The notes under the pieces: model-generated
Seen by the model: the letters and a program-made list of their open reading frames with translations, nothing else
Database searches by the model: none
Told to the model about the DNA's origin: nothing
Part shown: piece by piece, positions 24,036 to 36,069 of the stretch
How the letters are laid out: each line of letters opens with the position of its first letter
Numbering within the stretch: position 1 is the stretch's first letter
From: Talpa occidentalis
Taxonomy: Eukaryota > Chordata > Mammalia > Eulipotyphla > Talpidae
Reading direction: 5' to 3'
Length of the DNA stretch: 64,000 nucleotides
Assembly: GCF_014898055.3 (NCBI RefSeq)
Contig: NW_023601212.1
Span: 41,466,329-41,530,328 of the forward strand
Position numbers and translations under genes: made by a program

Positions 24036-24689
24036 CAATCTGGTTCTTCTAAGAAATTTTTCAAACTATGTACTCAATTGCACATATGTCCATGGATAAA
24101 ATAGAATCTACTCTCGGACATTTACACTCAGAACAGGTTTGCAAGCAGGGTTTTGATGAGTTAATAAATACTTTGACTCCTTTTGAAAGGCTGTAATGTA
24201 TCAGTGAGCAAAAAAGGATACACAAGCCTAGCTAGAGGACACAAAGCCATTGTGCAAATTACAATAAACACATATGAATGTACAAAGAAAATGTTATAAA
24301 TATATGAAATGATACATCCTATTCTTCAAGAACATCAACATGGTCAGGAACACATGACAAATATTTTAGAATAGTCTGGCAATGGCTCAGCAAGGCAAGG
24401 AATTGGGGATCTGAGATGAAAAGGGCAGAAATTAAATCAATGAAGGCTTTAAATGAGCTACCAATAGTCTATTGTGAGTTTGGGGAGAGGCAGAGCTGAC
24501 TTTATGGCAAGTTGTGGGAAGGCAAATGTCAGATTTCAAAAGGCTGAAGACCAAGTGAGGCATAGAGACAATAATTAAAAGCAAGATATATTTGGATGAG
24601 GAAGTCAGATTCTAAATCTTCACAGTCCAATATTGTAGCCGCTAGTCCTGACTGACTATCTTTTAATGGAAGGGGACGACTTTTATTTC

Positions 24690-25470
24690 TTTCCTTGCCT
24701 AATTTCTCTGGCTAGTATTCCAGTACTATGTTGAATGAAATTGTCAAGGGTGGGCATCCTTGCCTTTTTCCTGGCCTTGGAGGAAAACCTTTTAATGTTT
24801 CAACTTTGAATATGATATTAGTTATGGTCTTATCATATATGATCTTTATTGTATTGATGTATGTTCTCTCTATACCCAGTTTCTTGGCAATTTTTGTAAT
24901 GAAAGAATGTTGAATTTTGTCAAATGCATCATGGAGATTATCATCTGATTTTTGTCCTTCATTTTGTTTTTTTTTTTGTTTTTTTTTTTTTTTAATTTTT
25001 TTTTATAGAGGCATGTTTTATTTATTTGTTTGTTTGTTTGTTTTGTTTATACATGTACTGGGTACAGTCAGAAGCGCGGGAGGGTGAGAGAATTCACCAG
25101 AGCAGGGAGCAGAGCAGGCAGAAGGAGCGAAGTACACTGCTGAGGGGAGCAGCGGGCGGGAGGAGAGGTCTGCGGCCATGTGGGACCCTCCTCCGGTGGC
25201 TGGGGAGCAGCCGGGGATCGAACTGGCACCTCAGAGGCCGCGGGCAGCTTTGCAACCCAGCGCTCAACCGCTGCGCCACCGGGGAGGCCCTGTCCTTCAT
25301 TTTGTTAACATGGCATGTCTCATTCATCAATTTACAGATATTGAAACATCCTTGAATCCCTGGACTAAATTCTACTTGAGCATGGTATATGATCTTTTTA
25401 AATTATTGTTGAATTTATTTGCTAACATTTTTTCAGGACTTTTATATCTATATAATTTTCCACAGATCTA
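24690..25470 (-). mobile_element. L1 ORF2 fragment interrupted by a SINE
   Basis: Read on the minus strand the left part gives reverse-transcriptase-like text (DAFDKIQHSF, GIERTYINTIKIIYDK, RQGCPP). The right part after the nested SINE continues the same ORF2 region with stops. It is a decayed LINE-1 piece. Confidence 0.8.
24969..25290 (-). mobile_element. tRNA-derived SINE nested in L1
   Basis: Antisense young-type copy. Perfect 16-bp target duplication TGTCCTTCATTTTGTT at 24953-24968 and 25291-25306. Confidence 0.95.
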
Positions 25471-25917
25471 TTAAAACTAAAAAGTAATTAAAATAAAATA
25501 CAATGATTAATTCATTTTCTCATTTGCACCAGACATTTCAAACACTTGATGGCCACACATAGCTAGTGTCTACAGTATTGGAAAGCACAGATGTAGAACA
25601 TTTTCATCTTCAGAGAAAGTTCTCAGGGAAATTTGAATATGCATTTGTTTTAAGTGGATACTGAAGAATTGTATGTTTTGTTAAGTTGTGATTGTATATT
25701 TTGTTAGGTGTTGGATTGTATATTTTGTTAGGTGTGAAACTGATATTATGATTATATAGGAAAATGTCCTTATTTTTCAGAGATGCACACTACAGTATTT
25801 AAAGACAAATAATGTCAGGTTGAAATGATATGGTATGTTTAAAACACCTAGCTCCAAATCAGACACATATCAAATCCTCAATAAATGCTAGTGGTCATTA
25901 ATTTAAAAGTGTGGAGA

Positions 25918-26184
25918 GGGGCCTTCCCAGTGATGCAGTGGGTTGAGCGCAGCACTGTGAAGGTGTCCACAGCCTCTGCAGCGCAGGTTGAATTCCTGGC
26001 CGGCCAGTGAGAATCCCACATGGTGCAGCAGACCTCTCCTGTCGTGCCCGCTGCTCCCCTCAGCAGTGTATTTCGGTCCTTCTGCCTCTTGTGCTCCCCA
26101 CTCTGTCTCTGGTGAATCCTCTTACCCTCCCACACCTCTGGCCTGTACCCCAGCTCTTATATAAAAATAAATAAATCTTTAAAA
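25918..26184 (+). mobile_element. tRNA-derived SINE
   Basis: Starts GGGGCCTTCCCAGTGATGCA. Flanks AAAAGTGTGGAGA and AAAAGTTTGGAGA. Confidence 0.9.
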
Positions 26185-26237
26185 AAAAGTTTGGAGAAGT
26201 AACAAACAGGAAAAATATTTTTAAAAGAATTATTCCT

Positions 26238-26475
26238 GGGCCTCCCTGGTGGCACAGCAGTTGAGCACTGGGCTGCGAAGCTGCCTGCTGCTCTGCAGCG
26301 CCAGTTTGATCCCCGGCCACCAGGTGAGGGTCCCACATGGTGTGTAGACTTCTCCTGCAGGGCCCGCTGCTCCCCTCAGCAGTGTATTTCGTTAGTCTGC
26401 CTGTTCTACTCCCTGCTCTGGCTCTGGTGAATTCTCCCACCTTCCCGTGCTTCTCTACTGTACCTAGTGCTTGTA

Positions 26476-26518
<43 letters not shown>

Positions 26519-26525
26519 ATCTTTA
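26238..26525 (+). mobile_element. tRNA-derived SINE with long (AAAT)n tail
   Basis: Starts GGGCCTCCCTGGTGGCACAG, tail of about a dozen AAAT units. Flank AGAATTATTCCT is duplicated on both sides. Confidence 0.92.
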
Positions 26526-26554
26526 AAAAATAGAATTATTCCTTTATTGTCAGC

Positions 26555-26799
26555 TTTTAATTTATTTTATTTTGCATAGAGGAACTGGGGTGAGGGCCAG
26601 AGGTGTGTGGGGTGGGGTGAGGGGCTGAGAGGATTCACCAGAGACAGAGCAGGGAGCAGAACAGGTGGATCTACTGAAATACACTGCTAAGGGGAGCATC
26701 AGGCAAAACAAGAAAGGTCAGCTGTGCCATGTCGGTTAGCTCCCTGCCCATCATGTTGTTCTCATTAACACTGACCCCCAAGGCCCACAGGGAGGCCCA
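26555..26799 (-). mobile_element. tRNA-derived SINE, decayed
   Basis: Antisense copy facing the preceding one: TTTATTTTATTTTGCATAGA at left, ACAGGGAGGCCC at right. Confidence 0.8.
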
Positions 26800-27651
26800 C
26801 AATCTGGAAAAATATTAACAACTAATTTTGTAACCAGATGGTAAATCTCATTCTTTTACGTTGTTGATCTTTCCCTTTTTGAAGCAAGTTGGTAAACAGA
26901 AAGGTGACCAGGGAGGAAAGAGAAAACTATAAATAGCACTTAGACACATGTACTTATGCCCCACCTTGTTGTGGTAAGGGAAATGCAAATTTTCTCTATA
27001 CTGAGATACCATTTTTCACTTTCATATTGGTAGAAGGCCAAAGGTTGCTAACATAATCTGTTCATGAGGCTGTAAGGAAAAAAGACCCATTCATCACTGG
27101 AGGGGGTGTGAATTAACCTAACCTTCATAACCTAACTTCTGAGGGGGAAAATTTGTCAGATATCTATAGAAACTACAAATGTACAGTCTTTGACCTGTAC
27201 GTCTCACTTTGGAGAGCTTATAGAGAGACACTTGTATATGTGTGAAATGATGTTTGCACAAGTTTCTTTATTGTGGTGTTAGTCTAAGAACAAACTAATG
27301 AAAAAAAATATCTGTCCCTGGGAGTGAAAGTAACTATAGGGCATCCACATGTGCAACAGAATATGTAGTTATAGAAAAATAACCAGGGTACATAAAGAGA
27401 GTTTTGCTAAGGGGAAATCTCCTTTTTGTTGTTAAATGAATACAAACAAACAAACAAACACAAACAGCAAGATGTAAGAGAATAAATAAAATGTTCTGGC
27501 TTGAACTGAAATTCTGACACATGCTAATATGGATAAGCCTTGAAAACATTATGCTAAGTGCAAGAAGCCAGACATAGAAAGAAAAACACCAAATGAGTTC
27601 TCTTATACAAGGTACCAGAGCAGGAAAATCAACTGAGAGAGCAAATAGAAT

Positions 27652-27870
27652 GGGACCTCCCTGGTGGCCTAAATGTTAAGTCTCAGCACCACAGCCCGAG
27701 TTCAATCCCCAGCCAGGGATCTAACCCACATAAAGTGCAGTAGACCTTTCCTGTGTCACTACCCGGTAGCAGAGTTTTTCAGTCACTCCACCTGTTCTGT
27801 CTCTCACCAACCACATCTCTGTCCTGTACCCCAGTTCCTCACAAAAATAAACAAAAGATTAAAAAAAAGA
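27652..27870 (+). mobile_element. tRNA-derived SINE, internally shortened
   Basis: Starts GGGACCTCCCTGGTGGCCTA and is about 50 bp shorter than its relatives. AAATAGAATG repeats at both ends. Confidence 0.85.
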
Positions 27871-27980
27871 AGGAAAATAGAATGGTGAGTACCAGGGGGA
27901 TGGGTGGGGAGTATTAAATAGGAAGATGTGAACACTCTGGAGATAGGTTGTCATGGTGGTTGTGCAACAGTGTTAAAGCA

Positions 27981-28273
27981 GGGCCTCCCCAGTGGCACAG
28001 CGGTTGAGCGCTGGGTTGCAAAGCTGCTCGCAGTCTCTGCAGCGCCGGTTCAATCCCCAGCTGCTCCCCAGCCACCGGAGAAAGGTCCCACATGGCGGCG
28101 CAGACCTCTCCAGCCGCCCGCTGCTCCCCTCAGCAGTGTACTTCGGTCCTTCTGCCTGTTCTGCTCCCCGCTCTGGCTCTGGTGAATTCTCTCACCCTCC
28201 CGCACTTCTGACTGTACCCAGTGCTTGTATAAATAAATAAATCTTTAAAACAAAAACAAACAAACAAAAAAAC
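27981..28273 (+). mobile_element. tRNA-derived SINE, young subfamily
   Basis: Head GGGCCTCCCCAGTGGCACAG, GTTGAGCGCTGGGTTGC body. Flanks AGTGTTAAAGCA / AATGTTAAAGTA. Confidence 0.9.
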
Positions 28274-28436
28274 CAATGTTAAAGTATTCCATGCCACTGA
28301 ACTAAACACTTCAAAATGATTAAGATGGTGAGTTTTATGCTATGTATATTTTACCAGAATAAAAAAAAGGCTGCCTTTAATGTGAAAGCACTTGTGTGTG
28401 TGGGGAGTAGGGAGGTAGATAAGTCCTTGTATTTAT

Positions 28437-28727
28437 TTATTTATTTGTTTGTTTTTAAGATTTATTTATTTATGCATACAAGAGCTGGAGTACAGGCCAG
28501 AGATGCAGGGGGTGAAAGGATTCACCAGAGGCAGAGTGGGGAACAGAACAGGCAGACTGACTGAAATACACTGCTGAGGGGAGCAGCGGGCAAGACAGGA
28601 GAGGTCTGCTGTGCCATGTGAGTTGCTCCCTGGCCAGCCGGGGATTGAACTCATGCTGCAGAGGCTGCTGATTGATTGCTTCATAGTGTAGTGTGGTGAT
28701 TAACCCCTTGCGCCACCAGGGAGGCCC
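28437..28727 (-). mobile_element. tRNA-derived SINE
   Basis: Antisense copy. AAGTCCTTGTATTTAT flanks both ends (28421 and 28728). Confidence 0.92.
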
Positions 28728-28981
28728 AAGTCCTTGTATTTATATTTGTTTGTATATGTACATAGAAATTCTGGAAAGTAACTCAAGAAATCAAGAGCAG
28801 TGGATTACCTGTGGAGAAAAGTCAGAAAACCAATTCTCAGCAGGAAGATACTGCAGAGCAGTATCTTATACTTTTTTGTTTATTGATGCACCCAAATGTA
28901 TTAATTATTTAAAGATAAAATTAGTTATGAACTTTGGACAGAGTGGTTTTATTTGGGGCTAGTCAGATTTGGGCGTATTTT

Positions 28982-29254
28982 TTTATTTATTTGTTTATCT
29001 ATTTATACAAGCACTGGGTACAGTCAGAAGCACGGCAGAGTGAGAGAACTCACCAGAGCCAGAGTGGGGAGCAGAGCAAGCAGAAAGACCGAAGTACACT
29101 GCTGAGGGGAGCAACGGGCCGCAGGAGAGGTCTGCGCGCCATGTGGGACCCTCCTCCGGTGGCCGGGGAGCATCTGGGGATCGAACCAGAGCAGCAGAGG
29201 CTGCAGGCAGCTTCGCAACCCAGTGCTCAACCGCTGCGCTCCTGGGGAGGCCCT
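28982..29254 (-). mobile_element. tRNA-derived SINE, young subfamily
   Basis: Antisense copy flanked by GGGCGTATTTTT on both sides. It faces the sense copy at 29295-29600 across 40 bp. Confidence 0.92.
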
Positions 29255-29294
29255 GGGCGTATTTTTATACTGACCAAAATAATAATGACATTGA

Positions 29295-29600
29295 GGGCCT
29301 CCCAGGTGGCGCAGCGGTTGAGCGCTGGGTTGCGAAGCTGCCCGCGGCCTCTGCGGCGCCGGTTCGATCCCCGGCTGCTCCCCGGCCACGGGAGGAGGGT
29401 CCCACATGGCGCGCAGACCTCTCCTGCCGCCCGCTGCTCCCCTCAGCAGTGTACTTCGGTCCTTCTGCCTGCTCTGCTCCCCGCTCTGGCTCTGGTGAAT
29501 TCTCTCGCCCTCCCGGCTTCTGACTGTACCCAGTGCATGTATAAACCAAACAAACAAACAAATAGATAAATAAGACATGCCTCTAGAAAATCAAAAAAAA
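29295..29600 (+). mobile_element. tRNA-derived SINE, young subfamily
   Basis: Intact head and a perfect B box (GGTTCGATCCC). AATGACATTGA flanks both ends (29284 and 29601). Confidence 0.95.
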
Positions 29601-29640
29601 AATGACATTGAAAATAATAACCATACTGGTAGCACTTATG

Positions 29641-31124
29641 GTTTTTTTTAATAGTCATTCATTCATTCATTTGTTTATTTATTTATTTATATTTAAATTT
29701 TATTTTTATATTCCCCATACAATTGCAACACCCTTATTTTGACCCCAAGCCCTCCTTTCCCCACCCCCCAACCCCCATAGAGCGTCTCTGGTTCATAGTT
29801 GTTTGTTGATTCTGATATTTTCTTTCTTATAGTTATTCTTTTTCCTGATCCCTTATTTAAGTTTTCTAGATTCCTTCTATGAGTGAGACCATCCGGTATT
29901 TTTCTTTTTCTTTCTGGCTTATTTCGCTGAGCATGATTCCTTCCAGCTCCATCCATGTTACTGCAAATTGCATGTGTTTATCTTTTTGAATGCTGAGTAA
30001 TATTCCATGGTGTATATGGACCACATCTTCTTGATCCAGTCATCTATTTTTGGGCATTTGGGTTGTTTCCAAAGCTTAGCTATTGTAAATAGTGCTGCTA
30101 TAAACATAGGGGTGCAGGTGCTCTTTGGAATTGGTGTTTCTGTGTCCTTTGGGTAAATACCTAGGAGTGGAATTGCTGGATCATATGGAAGCTCTATGTT
30201 TAGTAGGTCAAGAAATCTCCACACAGCTCTCCATAGTAGTTGGACCAGTTTGCACTCCCACCAACAGTGCAGGAGAGTTCCTTTTTCTCCACATCCTCAC
30301 CAACATTTGTTGTTGCTAGCTTTTTTAATATGTGCCATTCTCACTGGTGTAAGATGGTATCTCATGGTAGTTTTGATTTGCATTTCCCTGATTACAAAAA
30401 GAATGAAGTTAACACCATGCACAAAAACCAACTCAAAATGGATTAAAGAACTAGACATAAGACCTAAAACCATAAAATACATGGAAGGAAATATAGGCGA
30501 AACACTGCATGATATGCACATCAAAGACATCTTTACAGGGCCTCCCCAGTGGCGCAGCGGTTGAGTGCTGGACTGCAAAGCTGCCTGCAGCCTCTGCAGC
30601 GCTGGTTCAAACCCCGGCCACCGGGGAGGGTCCCACATGGCACACAGACCTCTCCTGCCATGCCCGCTGCTCCCCTCAGCAGTGTACTTCGGTCCTTCTG
30701 CCTGTTCTGCTCTCCGCTCTGGCTCTGGTGAATCCTCTCACCCTCCTGTGCTTCTGACTGTACCCAGTGCTTGTATAAACAAACAAATAAATAAATAAAT
30801 ATTTTTTTAAAAAAAAGACATCTTTACAGACACATCACCCAAAGCAGTGAGAGTGAAGGCAAAGATCAACAGCTGGGACTACATCAAATTAAAGAGCTTC
30901 TGCACAGCAAAAGAGACAATAACAAAAACAAAGAGAAATCCCACTGACTGGGAGAACGTTTTTGCACACAACACTAATGATAAAGGACTGATCACAAAAA
31001 TCTACAAAGAGCTGATGAGACTCAACAAAAGCAAAGAAAATAATCCAGTCAAAAAATGGGCAGAAAAGCTAAAAAGAAACTTCTCTGAAGAGGAAATGCA
31101 AATGGCCAACAGGCATATGAAAAA
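29641..31124 (-). mobile_element. L1 insertion with 5' inversion (twin priming)
   Basis: The part at 29641-30404 reads as the ORF2 end on the minus strand (for example [20 protein letters not shown] at 30224 downwards) with the 3' UTR and tail at left. The part at 30405-31124 reads as a more upstream ORF2 segment on the plus strand ([40 protein letters not shown]). A 10-bp duplication AGCACTTATG at 29631-29640 and 31125-31134 frames the whole unit. A SINE sits inside at 30539-30813. Truncated and non-functional. Confidence 0.92.
30539..30813 (+). mobile_element. tRNA-derived SINE nested in the inverted L1
   Basis: Perfect 16-bp duplication AAAGACATCTTTACAG at 30523-30538 and 30814-30829. It interrupts ORF2 between KDIF and its repeat. 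Confidence 0.96.
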
Positions 31125-31134
31125 AGCACTTATG

Positions 31135-31540
31135 ATTCTTAATCCATGCATTAGTTTCCCACTACACATAAGGTGGCTTATAGCAGTGGAAATTTATTCC
31201 CTCACAGTTCTGGAAGCCAGACTTCTGAAATCAATGTGTCAGCAAGGCCATCCTCCCTCTTCCTTGTCTCTTCCAGCTTCTGGTGACTCCAGATGTGACT
31301 CGCTTCCTTGGCCACACTACCCAATCTCTGTCTTTACCTTCAGGAGGTCTTCCTTCTTCTCTGCCTCTTCATCACTTTTTTTTGGTATTAAAGACCCATG
31401 CAGATAATCCACGATGATCTCATCTTAAAGTCCTTAATTACATTGTAAAGAACCATTTTCCAAGTAAGATCTTGTTCACAGGACCCAGGGGTTAAGATGT
31501 GGATTTGTCTTTCTGGAGTCACCATTCAAATCTCTACATG
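31135..31540 (-). mobile_element. MaLR (MLT1-like) LTR fragment
   Basis: Antisense strings such as GGAAATTTATTCCCTCACAG, TTCTGGAAGCCAGACTTCTG and AGTCCTTAATTACATTGTAA resemble the MLT1 LTR consensus. No internal genes are present. Confidence 0.6.
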
Positions 31541-32852
31541 TTTGGTTTTGTGATATTGTGTTCATAGAAAAAAATAAATATGGTCATTCAGATGACTGGA
31601 ACATATTTCTCACATGTATTTTAGTCTTCTTTCACATATCTTGTGTCATGGGTTCTCCCCAAGACCTTGGAACTTCCTAAGTGATGTGAGTGGTAAAGGT
31701 GTCTTTTGTTGTGTTAATGAAGGAAACTTTGGAACTTTTGGAAAACAGCTGAGGAGGGGGGCTGATTGTCAGGAAAACCAACAATAGAATTGGGGACTTT
31801 CCTTCTGATTTCCTGGGAGAGGAGAGGAGCTGGAGGTTAAGTTCAGTCACCTGCGGCCAGTGATACAATCACCCATGCCTAAGTCAAGAGGCCTTCCCAA
31901 AAGACCAAGAGGAAGGGGCTTCAGAGAGCTTGCAGGTTGGTGAATATGCAGAGATTTGGGGGATAATGGCAATACCTAGAGAGGGCATGGAGCCTCTGCA
32001 CACCCCCCACCCCCATACCTGGCTCTATGCATCTCTCCCAACTGGCTTTTATGAAGTTATATCCTTTGTAAAAAATGGGTAATTTAGTGAGTAAAATTAG
32101 TTCTGTGAGCCACTTGAGCAAATTAATCAAGCCTTAGGAAGGGGTCATAGGACCCACAGTTGTTCTGGTCAGAAGCAGAGATAACAATCTGGGCTCGCAC
32201 CTGAAATCTAAGGAGGGGTCATAGGAACCTCTAATCTGTAGCTGGAAAATACCAGCAACAGCCTGGGGCTTGTGACCAGTGTCTGCAGGGGAGGGCATTC
32301 TTAGAAAAATGAACCCTTAACCTATTTCCAAATAGCCACACAAAGTATGCCCACTTATCTACATCTTAAAAATGTGTTCAGAGAGATGCAATATCTTACC
32401 CAAGGTCATACAGGAATGGATTTGAACCTACCTGTGTTGGACCCAAAATTCTGATTTTTGTGTGAGGCACAAAAGAAACTTCTGATTCACAGTTTTAACT
32501 GGTTTTCAATTAAAGTCAGACTGTCAGGCAGCAAATGTTTCCTGGTATGTTTGTTCTTAGCCAGTCCCTGCGGCAGGCATTGGGGATATGGAGAAAAGGG
32601 CAGAGATTGTATTCATCAAGAAAACTCCCAGAGAAAAGGCATAGGAGGAGGGTGTATTATTCATCAGCCCTTTAAAGAAGTATAATCAGATATGACTCCT
32701 GCTTCCTGGAGCATCTCCCTTCACCCAAAACACCCACAGGGAGAAACCCAGGTCAGGAGTTTGTCATCCAGAAAAGGACAAAGGAATAAAGTTCAAATGT
32801 GTCAAATAGAAATAACATTTAAGTGGCACTAAGTGCGACAGACTGTTTTAAG

Positions 32853-33130
32853 ACTTTTTAAAAAAGATTTATTTATTTATGCATATAAGAGCTGGGGTAC
32901 AGGCCAGAGATGTGGGGGTGGGGGATGAGAGGATTCACCAGAGACAGAGTAGGGAACAGAGCAAGGAGACTGACCAAACTACACTGCTGAGGGGAGCAGC
33001 AGAGGAGACAGGAGAGGTCTGCCTCGCCATCTGGATTGCTCCCTGGCTGGCCGGGGATTGAACTCATGCTGCAGAGGATGCGGGTTACTTCATAGTGCAG
33101 TGGGTACCCCTTGCACCACCAGGGAGGCCC
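32853..33130 (-). mobile_element. tRNA-derived SINE
   Basis: Antisense copy flanked by CTGTTTTAAGA (left near 32842, right at 33131). Confidence 0.92.
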
Positions 33131-33289
33131 CTGTTTTAAGAATTTGATGCACTCATTGCATCATTGTTATTTTACAAATGAGGAAACAAAGGCCCACAGA
33201 GGTTAAGTGACTCGTGCAAGGCAGGAAAGAGGCAGAGCTGGCATGCAAACCCAGGTCTGCCCATCACCACAGCACCCCCCTTTTTTTTA

Positions 33290-34075
33290 GATGAAACTGA
33301 CATAACATCAAATTAATTACTTTAAAGTGAACAATACAGCAGTATTTAGTGCATTCATAATGTTGTATTACCACTATCTCTTTCTAGATCCAAAATGTTT
33401 TGTCACCCAAAAGGGATACCCAGTAGCAATCACTTCCCTCCCAAACCCCCTGGAAACTACTGGTCTCCTTTCTGTCTCTAGGAATGTGCCTATTTTGGAT
33501 ATTTCATATAAATAGAATTATATAATATGTGATGTTTGTGTTTAACCTCTTTTATGCAGCATCATTTTTTTTGACATTCATCCACACCTTAACATGTATC
33601 AAAACTTCATTCCTGGGGCCTCCCTGGTGGCGCAAGGGTTTAAGCACCATGCTATGAAGAAATCGCAGCCTCTGCAGCATGAGTTCGATCCCTGGCTGGC
33701 CAGGGAGCAACCCACATGGCACAGCAGACCTCTCCTGTCTTGCCTGCTGCTCCCCTCAGCAGTGTTCTTCAGTCAATCTGCCTGTTCTGTTCCCCACTTT
33801 GTCTCTGGTGAATCCTCTCACCCCCCTACACACCTCTGGCCTATACCCCAGTTCTTGCATGCATAAAAAAAATAAATTAAAAAAAACTGCATTCCTTTTT
33901 GTAGATGAGTAATATTCCATTGTACAGATGAGCTACCTTGTGTTTATCCATTTATCTGTTGATCGAATATCTGGGTGATGTTTATCTTTTGGCAAATTTG
34001 AATAGTGCTACTATGAACATGAATGTGCATGTAACATTAAAATGGTTAATTTATTTCATATGAATTCTACCTCAA
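33290..34075 (-). mobile_element. Old L1 3'-region fragment split by a SINE
   Basis: AT-rich text (TGAACAATACAGCAGTATTT; TGGAAACTACTGGTCTCCTT; GAGTAATATTCCATTGTACA) resembles the 3' portion of ancient L1 elements. A later SINE occupies 33616-33883. Similar sequence recurs at 43.0-44.1 kb. Confidence 0.55.
33616..33883 (+). mobile_element. tRNA-derived SINE nested in old L1
   Basis: Sense copy, GGGCCTCCCTGGTGGCGCAA head. Flanks AAAACTTCATTCCT / AAAACTGCATTCCT. Confidence 0.9.
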
Positions 34076-34775
34076 TATTTAAAAAAGTAATATTATGAGT
34101 TAAAACAGCCTAGAAAAAGTGATACCTCCACCTTCTGCCACCCCCCAAAATGCGCATACGTAAGCATCCCAATCTTGGTTTCTCAGTGCTTTTCTCCAAT
34201 AGAGGAAGAACCCAGTTTCTTTGGGAAAATAGCTGATTCTAGGGCTGCAAAAGGGAAAACTCAAGATGTGTCTGGGGCATCTGTAGTGCCAGAAATTTAG
34301 AAAGTGGTTTTTTTTAAAGTGGAATAATATCATAAGAGCAGGCACCAACTAAAAAAAAAAATTTGGGCAACAAAATAAATAACAGTATTGGATTATAACC
34401 CAAAGAATAAAATAACTATTCGAGTCCATATCAATATAAATAAATGATTGATTAAATACACAAAACAACTCTTCCTTTGCAGTATTCTCAATAATAAAAA
34501 ACAGTTAATATAGAAGAAATGAGGTAAATAGAAGATGACTAACAAATATCATATCAATAATTTCTGCATACATGATCCATCCACGAATGCTAAGATCTGG
34601 GTGAATAGCCCCCTTCTAGGTATTTACCCAAAGAGCACAAAAACACTAATTTGAAGAGATACATGTTTGTTGCACCTCTGGAGTTGCAAACAACCCAGTA
34701 CCCAGATGTCTGGATAAAGACAATGTAGTATATACCCCAATGCAGTACCATTTAGCTGTAAGAAAAAAATGAAAA

Positions 34776-35042
34776 GGGCCTCCCCGGTGGCGCAGCGGTT
34801 GAGCGCTGGGTTGTGAAGCTGCCTGCAGCCTCTGCAGCGCCGGTTCGATCCCGGCTGCCAGGCAAGAGTCCCACATGGCTCGCAGACCTCTCCTGCTGCC
34901 TGCTGCTCCCCTTAGCAGTGTACTTCGCCGGTCTGCCTGTTCTGTTCTCCGCTCTGGCTCTGGTGAATTCTCTCACCCTCCCGCACTTCTGACAGTACGC
35001 ACTGCTTGTATAAATAAATAAATAAATCTTTTTTAAAAATTG
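34776..35042 (+). mobile_element. tRNA-derived SINE, young subfamily
   Basis: GGGCCTCCCCGGTGGCGCAG head. AAAAAATGAAA flanks both ends. Confidence 0.92.
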
Positions 35043-35140
35043 AAAAAAATGAAATTCTGCTCTTTATAACAATATGGAAGGACTAGAAGTATTATGCTTA
35101 ACAAAATGAATCTGACAAAGAAAGACACTGTATGATCTCC

Positions 35141-35431
35141 CTTGTTTTTTTTTAAAGATTTATTTATTTATGCATACAAGAACTGGGGTATATAAAAAAG
35201 AACTGGGGTATTAGCCAGAGGTGCAGGTGATAAGAGGATTCACCAGAGAGAGTAGGGAGCAGAACAGGCAGATTGACTGAAATACACTGCTGAGGGGAAC
35301 AGTGGGAGAGACAGGAAAGGTCTGCTGTGCCATGTGGATTGCTCCCGGCCAGCCGGGGATTGAACTCATGCTGTAGTGACTGGCAGTCGCTTGATAGCAC
35401 TGTCTTTAACCCCTGTACCACCAGGGAGGCC
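35141..35431 (-). mobile_element. tRNA-derived SINE
   Basis: Antisense copy. CTGTATGATCTC at 35129-35140 and 35432-35443. A short internal duplication (AAGAACTGGGGTAT) follows the tail. Confidence 0.92.
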
Positions 35432-36069
35432 CTGTATGATCTCAGTGGAAAATAAAGAAACAAAACTAATGAACATGTAAGACAAAACAAAAACAAATTC
35501 TTAAGACTACATAACAAAATAGTGGTTACCAGAGAGGAACAGAAAAGGGGTTTCTTATGTGGCAAAAGATGAAATCTCAATTTTCAGTAGTGAACATAAT
35601 GTAGTATATACAACTTTTGATTTATAATACTCCACACATCAAACCTATATGTTACAAACCGATACTACTTCTATAAAAATAAATAAAACCAGTGGGTGAA
35701 ACTTCAAAGGATAACAGGTCTATGCATAATATCAAAGTGTCTCACCCAAAGTATTTATCAATTAGTGTGGGAATTTTAACATACATCTACAAATTTCTCT
35801 ATCTTCTCCTCCCAGAAGTTGTAGCTTCATGCCCCTGTCCCTAGGTGGAGGCTGGGAATGTTCTGTTCCTGCACCTGAGTGTGAAATACAAAAGTGTTTC
35901 AGTTTGTGAAAATTCTTCCAACAGCCCACTGCCCGCTTTTCTTTTTCTATGTCATACTTTGATGAAAGTACATACTTCCATTTTGTTAAAGTGCAAAAAG
36001 AAGGGGGGAAAGGCAACAACACAGAGAGACTGAGCTATTTGTTTCCCACACACACATTAGTGTTAAAAC

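Larger units (their letters stand above)
26930..28370 (+). mobile_element. Old L1 3' region broken by two SINEs
   Basis: Text such as GGGAAATGCAAATTTTCTCT, GGTGTGAATTAACC, and later ATGCTAAGTGCAAGAAGCCA and TATGTATATTTTACCAGAAT is typical of the L1 ORF2 end and 3' UTR. SINEs at 27652-27870 and 27981-28273 split it. Borders are approximate. Confidence 0.6.
34330..35700 (+). mobile_element. Old L1 fragment(s) interrupted by SINEs
   Basis: Phrases such as TCTAGGTATTTACCCAAAGA, ATGGAAGGACTAGAAGTATT and AGAGGAACAGAAAAGGGGTT are L1-like. SINEs at 34776-35042 and 35141-35431 lie inside. Confidence 0.5.

Noticed and set aside
29295..29360. tRNA-like A and B boxes
   Set aside because: They belong to the SINE head; no cloverleaf or anticodon arm of a real tRNA is present.
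28934..29578. Reading frames of 184-211 codons on both strands
   Set aside because: They run through two facing SINE copies; the same peptides recur wherever the SINE occurs.
30847..31407. 186-codon frame with lysine-rich protein-like text
   Set aside because: It is an inverted piece of L1 ORF2 that runs on into an LTR fragment, not a host gene.
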